A DNA stretch of 64,000 bases, taken from positions 992,001-1,056,000 of the forward strand of contig NZ_CP049270.1 in assembly GCF_003048595.2 (NCBI RefSeq), in the 5' to 3' direction. The stretch's first letter is position 1. Every line of letters starts with the position of its first letter. Of the stretch, positions 28,146-37,705 are shown in pieces. A program made the translations under genes and the position numbers. This DNA is from Campylobacter concisus (lineage in GTDB: Bacteria; Campylobacterota; Campylobacteria; Campylobacterales; Campylobacteraceae). The notes under the pieces were generated by a model. That model was not told where the DNA came from. It saw only the letters and a list, made by a program, of their open reading frames with translations, and made no database searches.

Positions 28146-29906
28146 ATGGCAGTAGGTAACGTAACAAATTTAGGCATTGGTACAAAAAATAGCGGACTAA
28201 ATGATGATCTTATCAAAAAGCTAAAAGAAGCAGATGAAGCAGGACAGATCAAGCCTTTAACAAAAAGACTAGAAAGAAATGATCTAAAGCAAAAAGACCT
28301 TGCAGCACTAAAAACTCTAGTTAGCAACGTAAATGTAAGTGGCAAAACACTTGGTGGAGAGGCACTTTATCTAAAAAGAACTACAAATAATGCTGGCAAA
28401 AGCGTAACAGCCTCAGCGGCAAATGGCGTTAGCGTGCAAAATTTTAGTATCGATGTGCAAAAACTTGCCCAAAAAGATACATTTCAAAGCTCAAATTTCA
28501 AAAACACTTCAAACTTAGTAGGTGCGACAAATAACGGCTCTTTTGATGTTGAGATCGATGGACAAAAATTTTCTATTAGCGTAACTAGATCAACCACATA
28601 TCAAGATATTGTAGACAAGATAAATGATATCAGTGGTGGTAAATTACAAGCTAGAATTTTAAATGTTGGCGGAGATAAGCCAAATCAAATCATGCTTCAA
28701 TCAGGTAACACTGGCGCAACACAGACTATTAAATTTTCAAATGATACGGCTGGTATTTTAGATAAGCTTGGCTGGGATAGTACGCAGTTTCAAGATAAAG
28801 ATGCAAACGGCACTCTACTAACAAATCCTGATGGCACACCAAAGATGACATCAAATTTTGAAAAGAATAGAATTTTAAAGGCGCAAGATGCGGAATTTAC
28901 ATATAACGGAGTAAATGTAAAAAGAAGCAAAAACACCTTCAACGACTTAAGGCCGGGAATTTCTATTACATTAAATGAAACTGGTAAAACAAACGTAAGC
29001 GTCTCTCAAGATACAAAAGAAGTAATAAAAGCGGTTGAAGAATTTATCAAAGACTACAACCTAATGACCATGAACCTTGGTATAGCTACAAAATATGACG
29101 AGGAAAAAGGAGCTGGCACTTTCCAAGGCGTTAGCGAAATTTCAAGCTTAAGATCAAACATTGGTCGTCTTGTAAATGGACAAGATAGCGAAGGCAAAGC
29201 ATTAAGCAAATATGGCATAGTGCCTGATAAAGACGGACAGCTTCAGCTTGATCTAAATAAACTAAATGCAGCTCTTAGCAAAGATCCTGAAGAGATTCAG
29301 AAATTTTTCATGGGATCAAGCAAGATCGAGCCAATAAGCTATATGGGAGCATCGACTGTTAGCGCTGGAGCACTAGACATAAAAGCTGGTGATCTTACGA
29401 TAAACGGCAAGTCAGTTACATTCTCAACTACAGCCACAGCCACAGCCGAAGAGAACGCACTAAAGCTTCAACAAGCTATAAATGATGCTGGCATAACTGG
29501 AGTTACAGCTAGTCTTGATAAAAGTGGCAAAAGAATCGTTTTAAAAAGAAGCGATGGCGAAAATATCGAGGTAAAAGGTAAAAATTCAGCCTTAACAGCT
29601 CTAGGTATGAATGAAGCTACTATAAATCCAGTAACCAAAAAGACAGATGGGCTATTTACAAAGCTAGCTAAAATGCTTGATGGTGTCGTTGGCAAAAGTG
29701 GTACGATGGTTGCTATGCAAAATCAGTTAAAAGACGAAAATGAGTCGATCACAAAAAACAAAGAGAGCACACAAAAGCTTTTAGATGAGAAATATACAAC
29801 AATGCAAGAGCGTTTTATCAAGTATAACGCTATCATCGCAAGCTTAGAAAATCAGTTCTCGACACTAAAATCAATGATCGATGCAGAGATAAATAGCAGA
29901 AAATAA
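28146..29906 (+). CDS. fliD: Flagellar filament cap protein (HAP2)
   Basis: FliD caps the filament tip and helps flagellin fold into place. It has 586 residues with the N-terminal D0 motif GNVTNLGIGTKNSGLNDDLI, a central variable D2/D3 region and a C-terminal coiled coil with YTTMQERFIKYNAIIASLENQFSTLKSMID. FliT-like and FliS-like chaperones follow directly. Confidence 0.95.
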   Translation: MAVGNVTNLGIGTKNSGLNDDLIKKLKEADEAGQIKPLTKRLERNDLKQKDLAALKTLVSNVNVSGKTLGGEALYLKRTTNNAGKSVTASAANGVSVQNFSIDVQKLAQKDTFQSSNFKNTSNLVGATNNGSFDVEIDGQKFSISVTRSTTYQDIVDKINDISGGKLQARILNVGGDKPNQIMLQSGNTGATQTIKFSNDTAGILDKLGWDSTQFQDKDANGTLLTNPDGTPKMTSNFEKNRILKAQDAEFTYNGVNVKRSKNTFNDLRPGISITLNETGKTNVSVSQDTKEVIKAVEEFIKDYNLMTMNLGIATKYDEEKGAGTFQGVSEISSLRSNIGRLVNGQDSEGKALSKYGIVPDKDGQLQLDLNKLNAALSKDPEEIQKFFMGSSKIEPISYMGASTVSAGALDIKAGDLTINGKSVTFSTTATATAEENALKLQQAINDAGITGVTASLDKSGKRIVLKRSDGENIEVKGKNSALTALGMNEATINPVTKKTDGLFTKLAKMLDGVVGKSGTMVAMQNQLKDENESITKNKESTQKLLDEKYTTMQERFIKYNAIIASLENQFSTLKSMIDAEINSRK

Positions 29907-29915
29907 GAGAGAAAG

Positions 29916-30287
29916 ATGAATCAAAGTGCATATAGTGCATACGCACAATCTAGTTTTGGGGGCATTGAGTCCCCAACTAAATTAATAGAAATGCTTTATG
30001 ACGGAATTTTAAAATTTATATTTCGTACAAAAAAGGCGATAGAAGCTGGAGATATAGAGAAAAAAGTTTATTATATAAATAGGACAAACGCTATTTTTGT
30101 TGAGCTTTTAAATTCACTTGATTATTCTCAAGGCGATGTAGCGCACTATCTTAGCGGCCTTTATACAAGACAGATGCAGCTTCTTGCTATGGCAAATATA
30201 CAAAACGATATCGCAGCTTTAAATGAAGTAACCAATGTTGTAAAGCAACTATCTGAAGCATGGAGAGAGGTAACGTCAGGTGAATAG
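29916..30287 (+). CDS. fliS: Flagellin export chaperone
   Basis: A 123-residue FliS protein that binds the flagellin C-terminus to stop premature polymerisation. Family features are YxxxSF near the N-terminus, SPTKLIEMLYDGILKF and the helix-rich body. It overlaps the next gene by 8 bp. Confidence 0.95.
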   Translation: MNQSAYSAYAQSSFGGIESPTKLIEMLYDGILKFIFRTKKAIEAGDIEKKVYYINRTNAIFVELLNSLDYSQGDVAHYLSGLYTRQMQLLAMANIQNDIAALNEVTNVVKQLSEAWREVTSGE

Positions 30288-30507
30288 TTGGATCAATGAA
30301 TTTAAATTAGCATTGATAAACGAAGACACAGGCAAGATAGCTGCTTTATCACAAAATTTTAGTGAGGATATGTTTACGAGCCTAGCTTCAGCACAAGAAG
30401 CACAAGCATTAATCGGCGGAGCAATAGAGCTTTTAAAAAACAAGTCTTCGCACATCCAAAATGAGCTTATAAAGCTACAAAAAGCTCAAAAATACGTAAC
30501 AAACTAA
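30280..30507 (+). CDS. FliT-like small flagellar chaperone candidate
   Basis: A 75-residue, all-helical protein starting at GTG 30280 inside the end of fliS. Size and position (directly after fliS) suggest a FliT-type chaperone for FliD, but sequence likeness is too weak to be certain. It is the last gene of the late operon, facing rnpB. Confidence 0.55.
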   Translation: MNSWINEFKLALINEDTGKIAALSQNFSEDMFTSLASAQEAQALIGGAIELLKNKSSHIQNELIKLQKAQKYVTN

Positions 30508-30520
30508 TCTAGTAAATTTA

Positions 30521-30843
30521 AAGGCACGGCGTTAAGCCGAGTTCTGTCTTGAGCGATCATTTATCTACGCTTGCTTTTACAAACAAGCTCTAGCGAAGGG
30601 TTTTAATATAAGACCAAAACCATCCCTTCTTGCTGCAGGTTGGGTTTATATGGCCACGCAAGTTACCAAGCGTGCCGGTGGGCTCTTACTCCGCCGTTTC
30701 ACCTTTACCGCCGAAGCGGAAGTCTACTTTCTGTTACACTATCCCTTAGGTTTCCCTAGCCATCCGTTAGATGGAACCTTGTCTTATCGCAGCTCGGACT
30801 TTCCTCTTTTGCAAAAATCAAAAGCGATCGCTTACCGTGCCAG
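30521..30843 (-). ncRNA. rnpB: RNase P RNA, bacterial type A
   Basis: Catalytic RNA that removes tRNA 5' leaders. Conserved parts on the minus strand in order: GAGGAAAGTCCGAGC (CR-I), ACAGAAA, AGAGCCCACCGG, and near the 3' end AGATAAATGATCG followed by ACAGAACTCGGCTTA. P1 is formed by GGCACGG at the 5' end and CCGTGCC at the 3' end (30523-30529). About 320 nt. Short open frames across it are not genes. Ends are accurate to a few bases. Confidence 0.95.
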
Positions 30844-30849
30844 AGTGAA

Positions 30850-30855
30850 ATTATA
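30850..30855 (-). promoter_or_regulatory. Sigma-70 -10 box of rnpB
   Basis: A perfect TATAAT on the minus strand, seven bases before the inferred 5' end of RNase P RNA. Confidence 0.65.
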
Positions 30856-30995
30856 GCGGCTTTGGCTTAAATTTCTAGTTTTTAAAACTTTAAACTTTAT
30901 GTTCTTTTATTTAAAAGGCAGATTTGCAAACAGATAGAGTACTTTGAGTAAATATTTAGCGTATGCTTTTATAAAAGAACGTATAAAATTTTATC

Positions 30996-31613
30996 TCAAA
31001 GCGCGATAAATTCAGCATTATTTATAGGTCGTAAATCGTACAAGTTCCCAAATTTCTCCATTATCTCGTGCGTGGCCTGCGTAAAAGGCTCACAGCCAAA
31101 GTGCGGCACGACGCAAAAATCAACCAAATTTAACCCTGTAAAATCGCTCGTTTTCGCGCTATTTTCATCCATTAGCGTAGCATATCTCGTATCTGGTGCA
31201 GCCACGATCGCTCCCGCCGACTCGCCGACGTAAATTTTACCTACTTTGACCGCGTCTTTTATGGCTTGCCAGGCGCGCGATTTTCGCAGCTCGTTAAGCA
31301 GATAAAACGTATTTCCACCACTAATGTAAATGATGTCGCACTGACTAATGGCAGATAAAATTTTATCTTCACAAGATGGCTCATCTTGGCTAGATACTAG
31401 CGCTGCCGAATCCTTGGCGCAAGAGACATCAAGGTGTCTTAGCTTCGCACCAAAATTTTCTAAAATCTCCGCCGCTTCGCCGACGTAGAAATTTACCTCT
31501 TCAAATTTTGCTGCCGTATCGATAAAAGCAACATGCTTACCTTGAAAATCTACCACTTCATTGATCTTACTCGCAACCTCCGCAAAATAAGAGCAAAGAA
31601 AAATATTTGCCAT
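30996..31613 (-). CDS. Peptidase S51-like (dipeptidase E family) protein
   Basis: A 205-residue protein of the class I glutamine amidotransferase-like fold. The nucleophile elbow GESAG (Ser132) and the preceding IYISGGNTFYLL motif match S51 peptidases. The start at 31613 is used because AAAGGA lies at proper spacing before MANIFL; a longer frame adds 15 unlikely residues. The substrate is unknown (the family cleaves Asp-X dipeptides or cyanophycin dipeptides). It lies alone downstream of a region of doubtful coding content. Confidence 0.78.
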   Translation of the reverse strand: MANIFLCSYFAEVASKINEVVDFQGKHVAFIDTAAKFEEVNFYVGEAAEILENFGAKLRHLDVSCAKDSAALVSSQDEPSCEDKILSAISQCDIIYISGGNTFYLLNELRKSRAWQAIKDAVKVGKIYVGESAGAIVAAPDTRYATLMDENSAKTSDFTGLNLVDFCVVPHFGCEPFTQATHEIMEKFGNLYDLRPINNAEFIAL

Positions 31614-31689
31614 TTTTAATCCTTTTAAAATATAAATTTGCAAACCCATTATATCCAAACGAGCCTAGAAACGATTGTATTTCGCGCCG

Positions 31690-31932
31690 TCAGCGCCTTG
31701 CTCCACAGATAAATTTTAGCGATTTAAGATATGGATCTTGGTATAAAAATTTGATAAATTTTTCCTCAAATTTGAGCTTAAAACGATAAGGTAAAGTTTT
31801 TGCACCGCTTGGCTCACAGCTTTTAAAGAGCATTAGGCGAGGCGGATTTTGATTTACAAAATTTAAGAAAGTTAAGGCAAAGTCTTGCGAGATGGTTTTA
31901 AGTGTTTTCTGTGTCACTATGCTCGTAGCCAA
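31690..31932 (-). CDS. Doubtful small ORF between truD and the S51 peptidase
   Basis: An 80-codon frame with Lys/Phe-rich sequence (RLMLFKSCEPSGAKTLPYRFKL) and no recognisable domain. It lies in the 440-bp gap upstream of the S51 gene. There is no clear Shine-Dalgarno. The adjacent stretch 31942-32047 is a structured repeat. It could be a small real gene or a remnant. The rest of the gap shows nothing else. Confidence 0.25.
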   Translation of the reverse strand: MATSIVTQKTLKTISQDFALTFLNFVNQNPPRLMLFKSCEPSGAKTLPYRFKLKFEEKFIKFLYQDPYLKSLKFICGARR

Positions 31933-31941
31933 ACAAAAGAA

Positions 31942-32047
31942 GTAAAATTCGTCCCAAGATAAGGCATATAGCCTATCACGGAGCGAAATTTACGTTTTGC
32001 TTGTAGTTGCGAATGCAACGAAGTAAAGCGCTCGCAAGACAAGCCGC
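31942..32047. repeat. Structured intergenic repeat, copy 1 (after truD)
   Basis: A GC-richer stretch related to 55016-55100. Shared blocks in order: GTAAAATT, a short hairpin (here AGGC-ATATA-GCCT), AAATTT, CAACGAAGT, AAAGCG and AGACAA. It additionally contains an internal hairpin, TTGTAGTTGCGAATGCAAC. Both copies follow the stop of a minus-strand gene in the same orientation. Confidence 0.6.
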
Positions 32048-32051
32048 CGCC

Positions 32052-33176
32052 CTACTCAAAGATGTTTTTATGCAAGATTTCTTCTAACACCACCGTCGCA
32101 TAGCTTCCTTTTTGCAGCGTAAAATTTATCGTAAAGTGCGCTTTTTCCTCGTTGTATTTGTAGCTTGTATCCTCCAAGTAGCACCACGCAAAGCGCCTAG
32201 ATCCCGTCATTTTAGCCTTGTATTCATTTGCCTGCGCGAAAATTTGATCCTCTACTGCCCTCGCCGCACCCTGCGCCTCATACGCCTTTGCGCCCGCGAT
32301 CAGCCCGCAGCTAGTGATATCTCTAGCGTCAAAGCGCGCGCCCTCTGCGTCCAAATCCTCGCACAAAAAGCACTTTCCGTGCGGGTAGTGACCCAAAACT
32401 TCGCCCTCTATCAGCTTAAAAAATCTCTTTTGCGATTTTAAATTTTTCAAAATCGCGCCGTCAAGATACGGGTAAATTTGAGCTAGCTCAGAAAGGCTAA
32501 AGTCCTGTACAAACCTCGAAATCTCCACGCGTTTGCTAAGCCAGCGGTTAAAAAGATCGCTTTGATATGCTGAGATCAAAAAGTCGTTTAGCTTTACATT
32601 TTTACTCTTTTTGCCGTTTATCGTCCCGTTTTTAAGAAGCTCCAGTCCAGTTGCAGCGTTGTCGCCAAATTTACCAAAACGCTGATAGCCAAAGTAGTTT
32701 GCATAGCCCGCCTCGTCAATGTTTTGCACGGCTTGCTCGAGTTTAGCAGCCTCGCTAGGCATCACTTTTTTTAGGCGGATGAAAAAACTATTACCCTTTA
32801 AATGTCCGATGCGAAGTTTATTGTCATGGGCGGCGAGGCTTAAGATTTTCATCTTTTCGTGGCTAAAATTTGCAAGTGTGGCCTCAAATTTGCGCGGCAT
32901 CGAGATAAACTGCGTCGTCATGCCCTGCTTGTCTTTTAGCCCCGCGTAGCCGAAATCCCGCATCTTTACGCCGCTAACCTCGCTTAGAACGTGCAAGACT
33001 TCTTGCGTCGTCATATCTTTTTTACAAATTTCAACGATGAGGTGCTCCCCCTGCCCGCTAAATGCGTAAAGCGGAATCTCGCGCACGACAAAATCGTCCG
33101 AGTTTTTACTAAAATACGCGTTGATGGGCGCATGAGTGAGTGCATAAAGTGGCTTAAAAGTGATGGTTTCTTGCAT
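32052..33176 (-). CDS. truD: tRNA pseudouridine(13) synthase
   Basis: TruD makes pseudouridine 13 in tRNA-Glu. It has 374 residues; the catalytic Asp82 lies in [10 protein letters not shown] and the TruD insertion domain follows. Motifs FGYQRFG and [18 protein letters not shown] are characteristic. It overlaps thiL by 23 bp, an arrangement I recall from C. jejuni. Local GC is higher than in the neighbours. Confidence 0.94.
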   Translation of the reverse strand: MQETITFKPLYALTHAPINAYFSKNSDDFVVREIPLYAFSGQGEHLIVEICKKDMTTQEVLHVLSEVSGVKMRDFGYAGLKDKQGMTTQFISMPRKFEATLANFSHEKMKILSLAAHDNKLRIGHLKGNSFFIRLKKVMPSEAAKLEQAVQNIDEAGYANYFGYQRFGKFGDNAATGLELLKNGTINGKKSKNVKLNDFLISAYQSDLFNRWLSKRVEISRFVQDFSLSELAQIYPYLDGAILKNLKSQKRFFKLIEGEVLGHYPHGKCFLCEDLDAEGARFDARDITSCGLIAGAKAYEAQGAARAVEDQIFAQANEYKAKMTGSRRFAWCYLEDTSYKYNEEKAHFTINFTLQKGSYATVVLEEILHKNIFE

Positions 33177-33975
33177 TTTGTTTTAACCTTTTATTTGAAA
33201 TTTTTGCAAAGACGCTAATCTTTGTCCGTGTTTTTGCGGCAATCCTTTTAATGGCATTTAATTTTTTAGGACAAAAAGTAAATAAAATTTCATACTCTTC
33301 GCCGCTACTAAGCTCAAATTTACTTAGTTTTTTTGTAAATTTAGCACCCTTTTTGGTAGCCTTTAAAAGCTTAGCAAGATCGGTATTTAGCCCATCTGAG
33401 ATATCCATAGCGGAGTTTATAAGATGAGCTGCTTTGTAGAAAAAATTATCTCTTAAAGTAGGCTTTTTAAATCGTGAGTTTTTTGAAATTTTAGCTAGCC
33501 TTAGAAGCGAATTTAGCCCTTTTTTGCTACCTCCAAGCTCGCCAGTAAAAGCCACCAGATCGCCGTATCTTGCATTTTTTCTAAGCACAGCTTTGCCATT
33601 TAGCTCGCCAATTACACTAACACTTATATTTAAAATTTTGCTACTTATCGTGTCGCCACCGATTATCTTTACGCCAAACTCCTCGCACGCTCTGTTTATG
33701 CCGGCGCTTAGCTCTTTGATTTGCTGCGGCGAAAAATTCTTTGGCAAACTAAGTCCAAGAAGCGCAAATTTTGGCCTAGCATTCATCACGATCGTATCTG
33801 AAAAATTTACGATCATCGCCTTGTAGCCGATCTCTTCAAGGCTTAGCCAGCCATGCTTAAAGTGCGAATTTTCAGCAAAGATGTCCTTGCTAAAGACCTG
33901 CTTGCCAAGCACAGCCGCATCATCGCCAATATAAGCGTTACCAAAGCATTCAATCGTGAAATTTTCTTTATCCAT
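33154..33975 (-). CDS. thiL: Thiamine-monophosphate kinase
   Basis: ThiL phosphorylates thiamine monophosphate to the active diphosphate. At 273 residues it is at the short end of the family. IGDDAAV (17-22), [19 protein letters not shown] and [11 protein letters not shown] are the expected nucleotide and Mg-binding motifs. It is the first gene of thiL-truD. Confidence 0.92.
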   Translation of the reverse strand: MDKENFTIECFGNAYIGDDAAVLGKQVFSKDIFAENSHFKHGWLSLEEIGYKAMIVNFSDTIVMNARPKFALLGLSLPKNFSPQQIKELSAGINRACEEFGVKIIGGDTISSKILNISVSVIGELNGKAVLRKNARYGDLVAFTGELGGSKKGLNSLLRLAKISKNSRFKKPTLRDNFFYKAAHLINSAMDISDGLNTDLAKLLKATKKGAKFTKKLSKFELSSGEEYEILFTFCPKKLNAIKRIAAKTRTKISVFAKISNKRLKQNARNHHF

Positions 33976-34036
33976 CGGGCCATTATAATGAAACTCCTTT
34001 TAATTTTAGGATAAAATAAGCCAAAAAAGGAGTCAA

Positions 34037-35050
34037 ATGCAAAAAATAGAAATTTTTAGATTTAATGCAAAAAAGGATATTTTGTCGTATTTTAAACCAT
34101 ATTTTTTAGAAATTTTAGATTACGCAAACCTTGACGAGCTATTTTTGCATATTAAAAAAATTGATCCCTATTTTCAGCCAACAACTGGCTTTGTGAAAGT
34201 AAATGATGTCGTAGTGAGCACTACTGAACCATTAGTAAATTTATATGAGAAATTTGTAGGCGAGCTTGTGATTTCGCCACTTGATGAAAAAAGAGCGGTT
34301 TTGGATCTTGAGACAAATGATGACGACTTTTGGGAGAAATTTAAGCCGTTTGATAAATTTTGCGATCAAGCAGACAAAGAATTTTATGCAAGCTTAAAGC
34401 CATATTTTTATGCTGATTTTGTGAAAGAATACGAGTCAAATTTTATAGGTGCAGCGGCCATCATACTGGCTCATCATCTTTATAAAAAAGAAAAAAATGA
34501 TGAGATCATGAGGCTTATCAACAATGAAAATGGTATTTTGATAGCTTGTAAGATTGATGATTTTATCTTTGGTGAAAGCGAAATTTATACCGAAGCGATT
34601 AGGTTTTTTAAAGAAATTTTAGGGATAAAAGAGGATGAAACCTCAAAAAATGAGCTTGAAAAAATAAAGAGCTTGGATAAATTTAAAGAGTTCAAAATAG
34701 CCGTAAGCGATAAAATCTCTGAAAATTTAGATAAATTTAGAGCAAATTTTATAAATCTAAACAATAAATTTCCTTGTGGATTTGAGCTTTTAAAAGTAAA
34801 CGAAAAGCTTGCATTTGCACTTGCAAGCAAGACCATCTTTAATGCGTTTGATAGCGGAGCTGATTTTTTACTAGCTAGCAATGATACTGAGTTTTATATG
34901 TTTGACACACTTTCAAAAAAGCTTGAAAAATTTGCAAACAGAAGTTTGCAGGATTTTTATATTTTAAGAGTTAGCGAACTGATAGAGCTTGAAAATGGCA
35001 AAATTCCAGCAAGCCTAAAAGAGCATACGCTAAAAGTAAATCTAGTCTAA
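34037..35050 (+). CDS. Conserved hypothetical protein next to thiL
   Basis: A 337-residue soluble protein beginning KIEIFRFNAKKDILSYFKPY, which looks like a small ubiquitin/ferredoxin-type beta-grasp start as in the iron-sulfur subunits of reductases, but without their cysteines. The middle is helical. It sits divergently from thiL with a clear AAGGAG. C. jejuni has a hypothetical gene at this place. I do not assign a function. Confidence 0.65.
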   Translation: MQKIEIFRFNAKKDILSYFKPYFLEILDYANLDELFLHIKKIDPYFQPTTGFVKVNDVVVSTTEPLVNLYEKFVGELVISPLDEKRAVLDLETNDDDFWEKFKPFDKFCDQADKEFYASLKPYFYADFVKEYESNFIGAAAIILAHHLYKKEKNDEIMRLINNENGILIACKIDDFIFGESEIYTEAIRFFKEILGIKEDETSKNELEKIKSLDKFKEFKIAVSDKISENLDKFRANFINLNNKFPCGFELLKVNEKLAFALASKTIFNAFDSGADFLLASNDTEFYMFDTLSKKLEKFANRSLQDFYILRVSELIELENGKIPASLKEHTLKVNLV

Positions 35051-35061
35051 AACTAGAGAAT

Positions 35062-35502
35062 TTATTTTTGCAAAGTCACATTTTGCTCGCTTAAGGCTTC
35101 TTCTTTTTCGTCTTCTTGCCTTATCTCATCGTACCTTGCTTTGGCATTTTCATAAACACCAGCTGGAAGGCTTATGTTTAAATCATCCCTTAAGCTCATC
35201 ACATCATCACAAGCATTTTGGTAGCCAAGGTCGCAGCTTTTCATATAATAACTCACACCAAGCTCGATATTTGAGTGCTTTTTTAGATCACTATCCATTT
35301 GCTCATTTATCTCTTCATTTACAAACATATCGCCCAAAGCTTCGCACGAAAGCACATCTTTTTGCTCACAGCCATCATAAAAAATTTCATACGCAGTTGC
35401 GTAATCTCCGGCATTTAGCGCCTCAATGCCTCTGTCATAATCATCGATGTCAAAGCTAAATGCTAAATTTAAAGCTAGGATTAAAAAAACTATTTTTTTC
35501 AT
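35062..35502 (-). CDS. Secreted Sel1/TPR-like small protein
   Basis: A 146-residue protein with a signal peptide (about 1-16) and two to three Sel1-like helical units containing regularly spaced Cys (CEQKDVLSCEALGDMF, CDLGYQNACDDV), the pattern seen in Helicobacter cysteine-rich Hcp proteins. It overlaps murF by 4 bp, so it probably acts in the envelope with the murF transcript. No enzyme motif is seen. Confidence 0.65.
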   Translation of the reverse strand: MKKIVFLILALNLAFSFDIDDYDRGIEALNAGDYATAYEIFYDGCEQKDVLSCEALGDMFVNEEINEQMDSDLKKHSNIELGVSYYMKSCDLGYQNACDDVMSLRDDLNISLPAGVYENAKARYDEIRQEDEKEEALSEQNVTLQK

Positions 35503-36923
35503 ATAAAGCTCGGTGCGTCGTTTGAAAATAGTATAAGATCGCCAGCACGCGTATTTTGAGCTAGAATTTCTTGCATTTTATTTTTATCCTTTAAGATGAT
35601 GATCTTTGGCTTTACGATGTGCTTTAGTAAAACTTCAGCATTTAGTGAGCTTGTGATGATGACAAGATCAAAAATTTCATTTATCACCTTGGCTAAATTT
35701 GCATTTTGCTCCGCATCACTCTCGACGATGCCTGGTGTTAGTAGCACTTTTCTGCCAGCATATGTACTTACAAGCTCGTAGCTTGCACTCATACCTGAGA
35801 AATTCCCATTAAAACTATCATCAATTATCAGCTTGCCGCCAGCCTCGATCTTGCTTAGGCGGTGCTCGACGTTTTTCATCTTAGATAGCGCTCTATCTAC
35901 CGCCTCATCGCTCATTTTTAGGTATTTTGCCACCTTGATGCAAACGGCTAAATTTGTAGCGTTAAATTTGCCAAGTAGCGGTGAAGCATAGTTTTTGCCA
36001 TCAAGCGTAAATGAAATTCCATCTAAATTTGCATTTATATCTTTTAGGCTCTCATCGTAAATTTCTAAATTTTGGCTTGGCTCTTTCTTTGTCGAGCTAT
36101 GTAAAAATGCCATTTGCAAACGGTTGCTTTGAAGTGCTTCAAGCTTGGTAGAGCGGATATTATCAAGTGTTTTAAAGTACTCAATGTGTTGCGCGCCAAT
36201 CTCGCCTACAATTACGATTTGTGGATTTAAAAATCTAGTGATCTCTAGGATGTCGCCCTTTAGCCTAGCGCCTGCTTCAGCGATGTAAATTTGCGTTTGC
36301 TCGTTTAAATTTTCATTGATATCTTTGATGATGCCAGCCATTGTATTTACGCTGCGAGGCGTCTTGTAGCAGACGAAGCTATCTTTTAAAATTTCAAAAA
36401 GAAAATTTTTGATGCTAGTTTTGCCGTAGCTTGCTGTGATCAAGATGATTTTTAGATCTTTATTTGCACCCAGTTTTTTAAGTGCCTTATTTTTAAAGCC
36501 TTGAAATTTTATCTTTTCTAAAATTTCACTAAAAAATAGGCTCACGACCAAGACAAAAAGTGGCATAGGAGCCAAAAACGCCTTGTGGATGATGAAATTT
36601 AAAGCGTAGTTTAAGATGATAGCACAAGCAAGGATCACAAAAAAATGCTTGATCCTAGCAGTAAAAACTAACTTTTTATCAAGTTTTTTATGCCACATAT
36701 AAAGTGCTGGCAAAAGTGCAAAGTAAAAATAGATAAAAAACCACTTGCCAGTCGTGTAAAATAGCACCAAAGGCACGATGAAGAAAAAGACGTGCCAAGC
36801 GGGCTTTGTGAAGTGAAAGAGTACGCGCTCAGGCTTATATGAAAACCACTGAAAGCAAGTAATCACATAAAAAGTGAGCGCAAAGATAAATAAAACTGTG
36901 CTTATGCTTAAAAATATATTCAT
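35499..36923 (-). CDS. murF: UDP-MurNAc-tripeptide:D-Ala-D-Ala ligase, membrane-anchored form
   Basis: MurF adds D-Ala-D-Ala to the peptidoglycan precursor in the cytoplasm. It has 474 residues. The central Mur-ligase ATP motif TASYGKTS is at 163-170, followed by NTMAGI and the C-terminal ligase domain with IDDSFNGN. Residues 1-135 form about five hydrophobic segments instead of the usual soluble uridine-binding domain. The context (hydrolase, ddl downstream in the cell-wall cluster) supports MurF. It overlaps the hydrolase gene by 4 bp. Confidence 0.88.
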   Translation of the reverse strand: MNIFLSISTVLFIFALTFYVITCFQWFSYKPERVLFHFTKPAWHVFFFIVPLVLFYTTGKWFFIYFYFALLPALYMWHKKLDKKLVFTARIKHFFVILACAIILNYALNFIIHKAFLAPMPLFVLVVSLFFSEILEKIKFQGFKNKALKKLGANKDLKIILITASYGKTSIKNFLFEILKDSFVCYKTPRSVNTMAGIIKDINENLNEQTQIYIAEAGARLKGDILEITRFLNPQIVIVGEIGAQHIEYFKTLDNIRSTKLEALQSNRLQMAFLHSSTKKEPSQNLEIYDESLKDINANLDGISFTLDGKNYASPLLGKFNATNLAVCIKVAKYLKMSDEAVDRALSKMKNVEHRLSKIEAGGKLIIDDSFNGNFSGMSASYELVSTYAGRKVLLTPGIVESDAEQNANLAKVINEIFDLVIITSSLNAEVLLKHIVKPKIIILKDKNKMQEILAQNTRAGDLILFSNDAPSFI

Positions 36924-37705
36924 CTTATCTCCTCGATCCCGCTCTCATCGTCATCTATCACGACATTTTTAGCCTCATTTAGCTCAAAATTTATCCCTTT
37001 TTCTATCTCTTCGCTTATAAATTTAGCGTGAAGCAAAAAGAAAAAATGATCACCACTAAGCGGAAAAAATGAACTATTTTTTATGAGCTTATGTATACTC
37101 TCCCCGCTTGTTATAGGCGTTGCCTTGTCATTTTCGCCCCAGAATATCAAAGCCTTGCCACTAAAGTCAGCAAAATGCTTCGTAAAATCCTCATCAACTA
37201 CGTTTTTTAGGGTCTCATACATCACTCTACTCATACCGCTCACATCTTTTGTGGCAAAGAGTTTATAAAATTTTCCAAATCCAAAAAGCTTAAAAATTTT
37301 AAAAATAACGATCTTTGCGCGCACGATAAATGGCTTTTTGACAACTATGCCAGCTGAGCTCAAAAGCACAAGATATGGCGGCTTTAGAAGCGTTGCGACC
37401 TTGCCACCAAAGCTATGACCTACTATAATATCTGGCTTTATGCCAAGCTCAGCGCAAAAATTTTCAACGATTTTTGCATAATCACTTGTTTTTAAAGGAT
37501 CAGTAATTGAGCTTTTACCAAAACCTGGCATATCGATATAAACGTGGCAAAACTCGTTTAGATAGTGCCCAAAAGCCTTTTTCATTATCTCTTTGTTTGC
37601 ACCCCAGCCGTGCAAGAAAAGCACTATTTTTTTGCATTTCGGATTTACTACTTCGTAGCTGATCTCATACTCGTCTGAGCCGTACTTTACCGCCCTACTC
37701 GCCAT
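36920..37705 (-). CDS. Alpha/beta hydrolase in the murF-ddl cluster
   Basis: A 261-residue alpha/beta-hydrolase. The oxyanion segment is FLHGWGANKE, the nucleophile elbow GHSFGGK (Ser98), with Asp in WGENDKAT and His in SGDHFFF as the likely triad. The start at 37705 has AGAGAGAA before it; a 14-residue longer frame reads into the upstream gene. The substrate is unknown; its fixed place between murF and ddl suggests a cell-envelope ester or amide. Confidence 0.8.
   Translation of the reverse strand: MASRAVKYGSDEYEISYEVVNPKCKKIVLFLHGWGANKEIMKKAFGHYLNEFCHVYIDMPGFGKSSITDPLKTSDYAKIVENFCAELGIKPDIIVGHSFGGKVATLLKPPYLVLLSSAGIVVKKPFIVRAKIVIFKIFKLFGFGKFYKLFATKDVSGMSRVMYETLKNVVDEDFTKHFADFSGKALIFWGENDKATPITSGESIHKLIKNSSFFPLSGDHFFFLLHAKFISEEIEKGINFELNEAKNVVIDDDESGIEEIR

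Noticed and set aside
30650..30856. 68-codon open frame on the plus strand
   Set aside because: It runs antisense through RNase P RNA; the conserved RNA segments explain the sequence.
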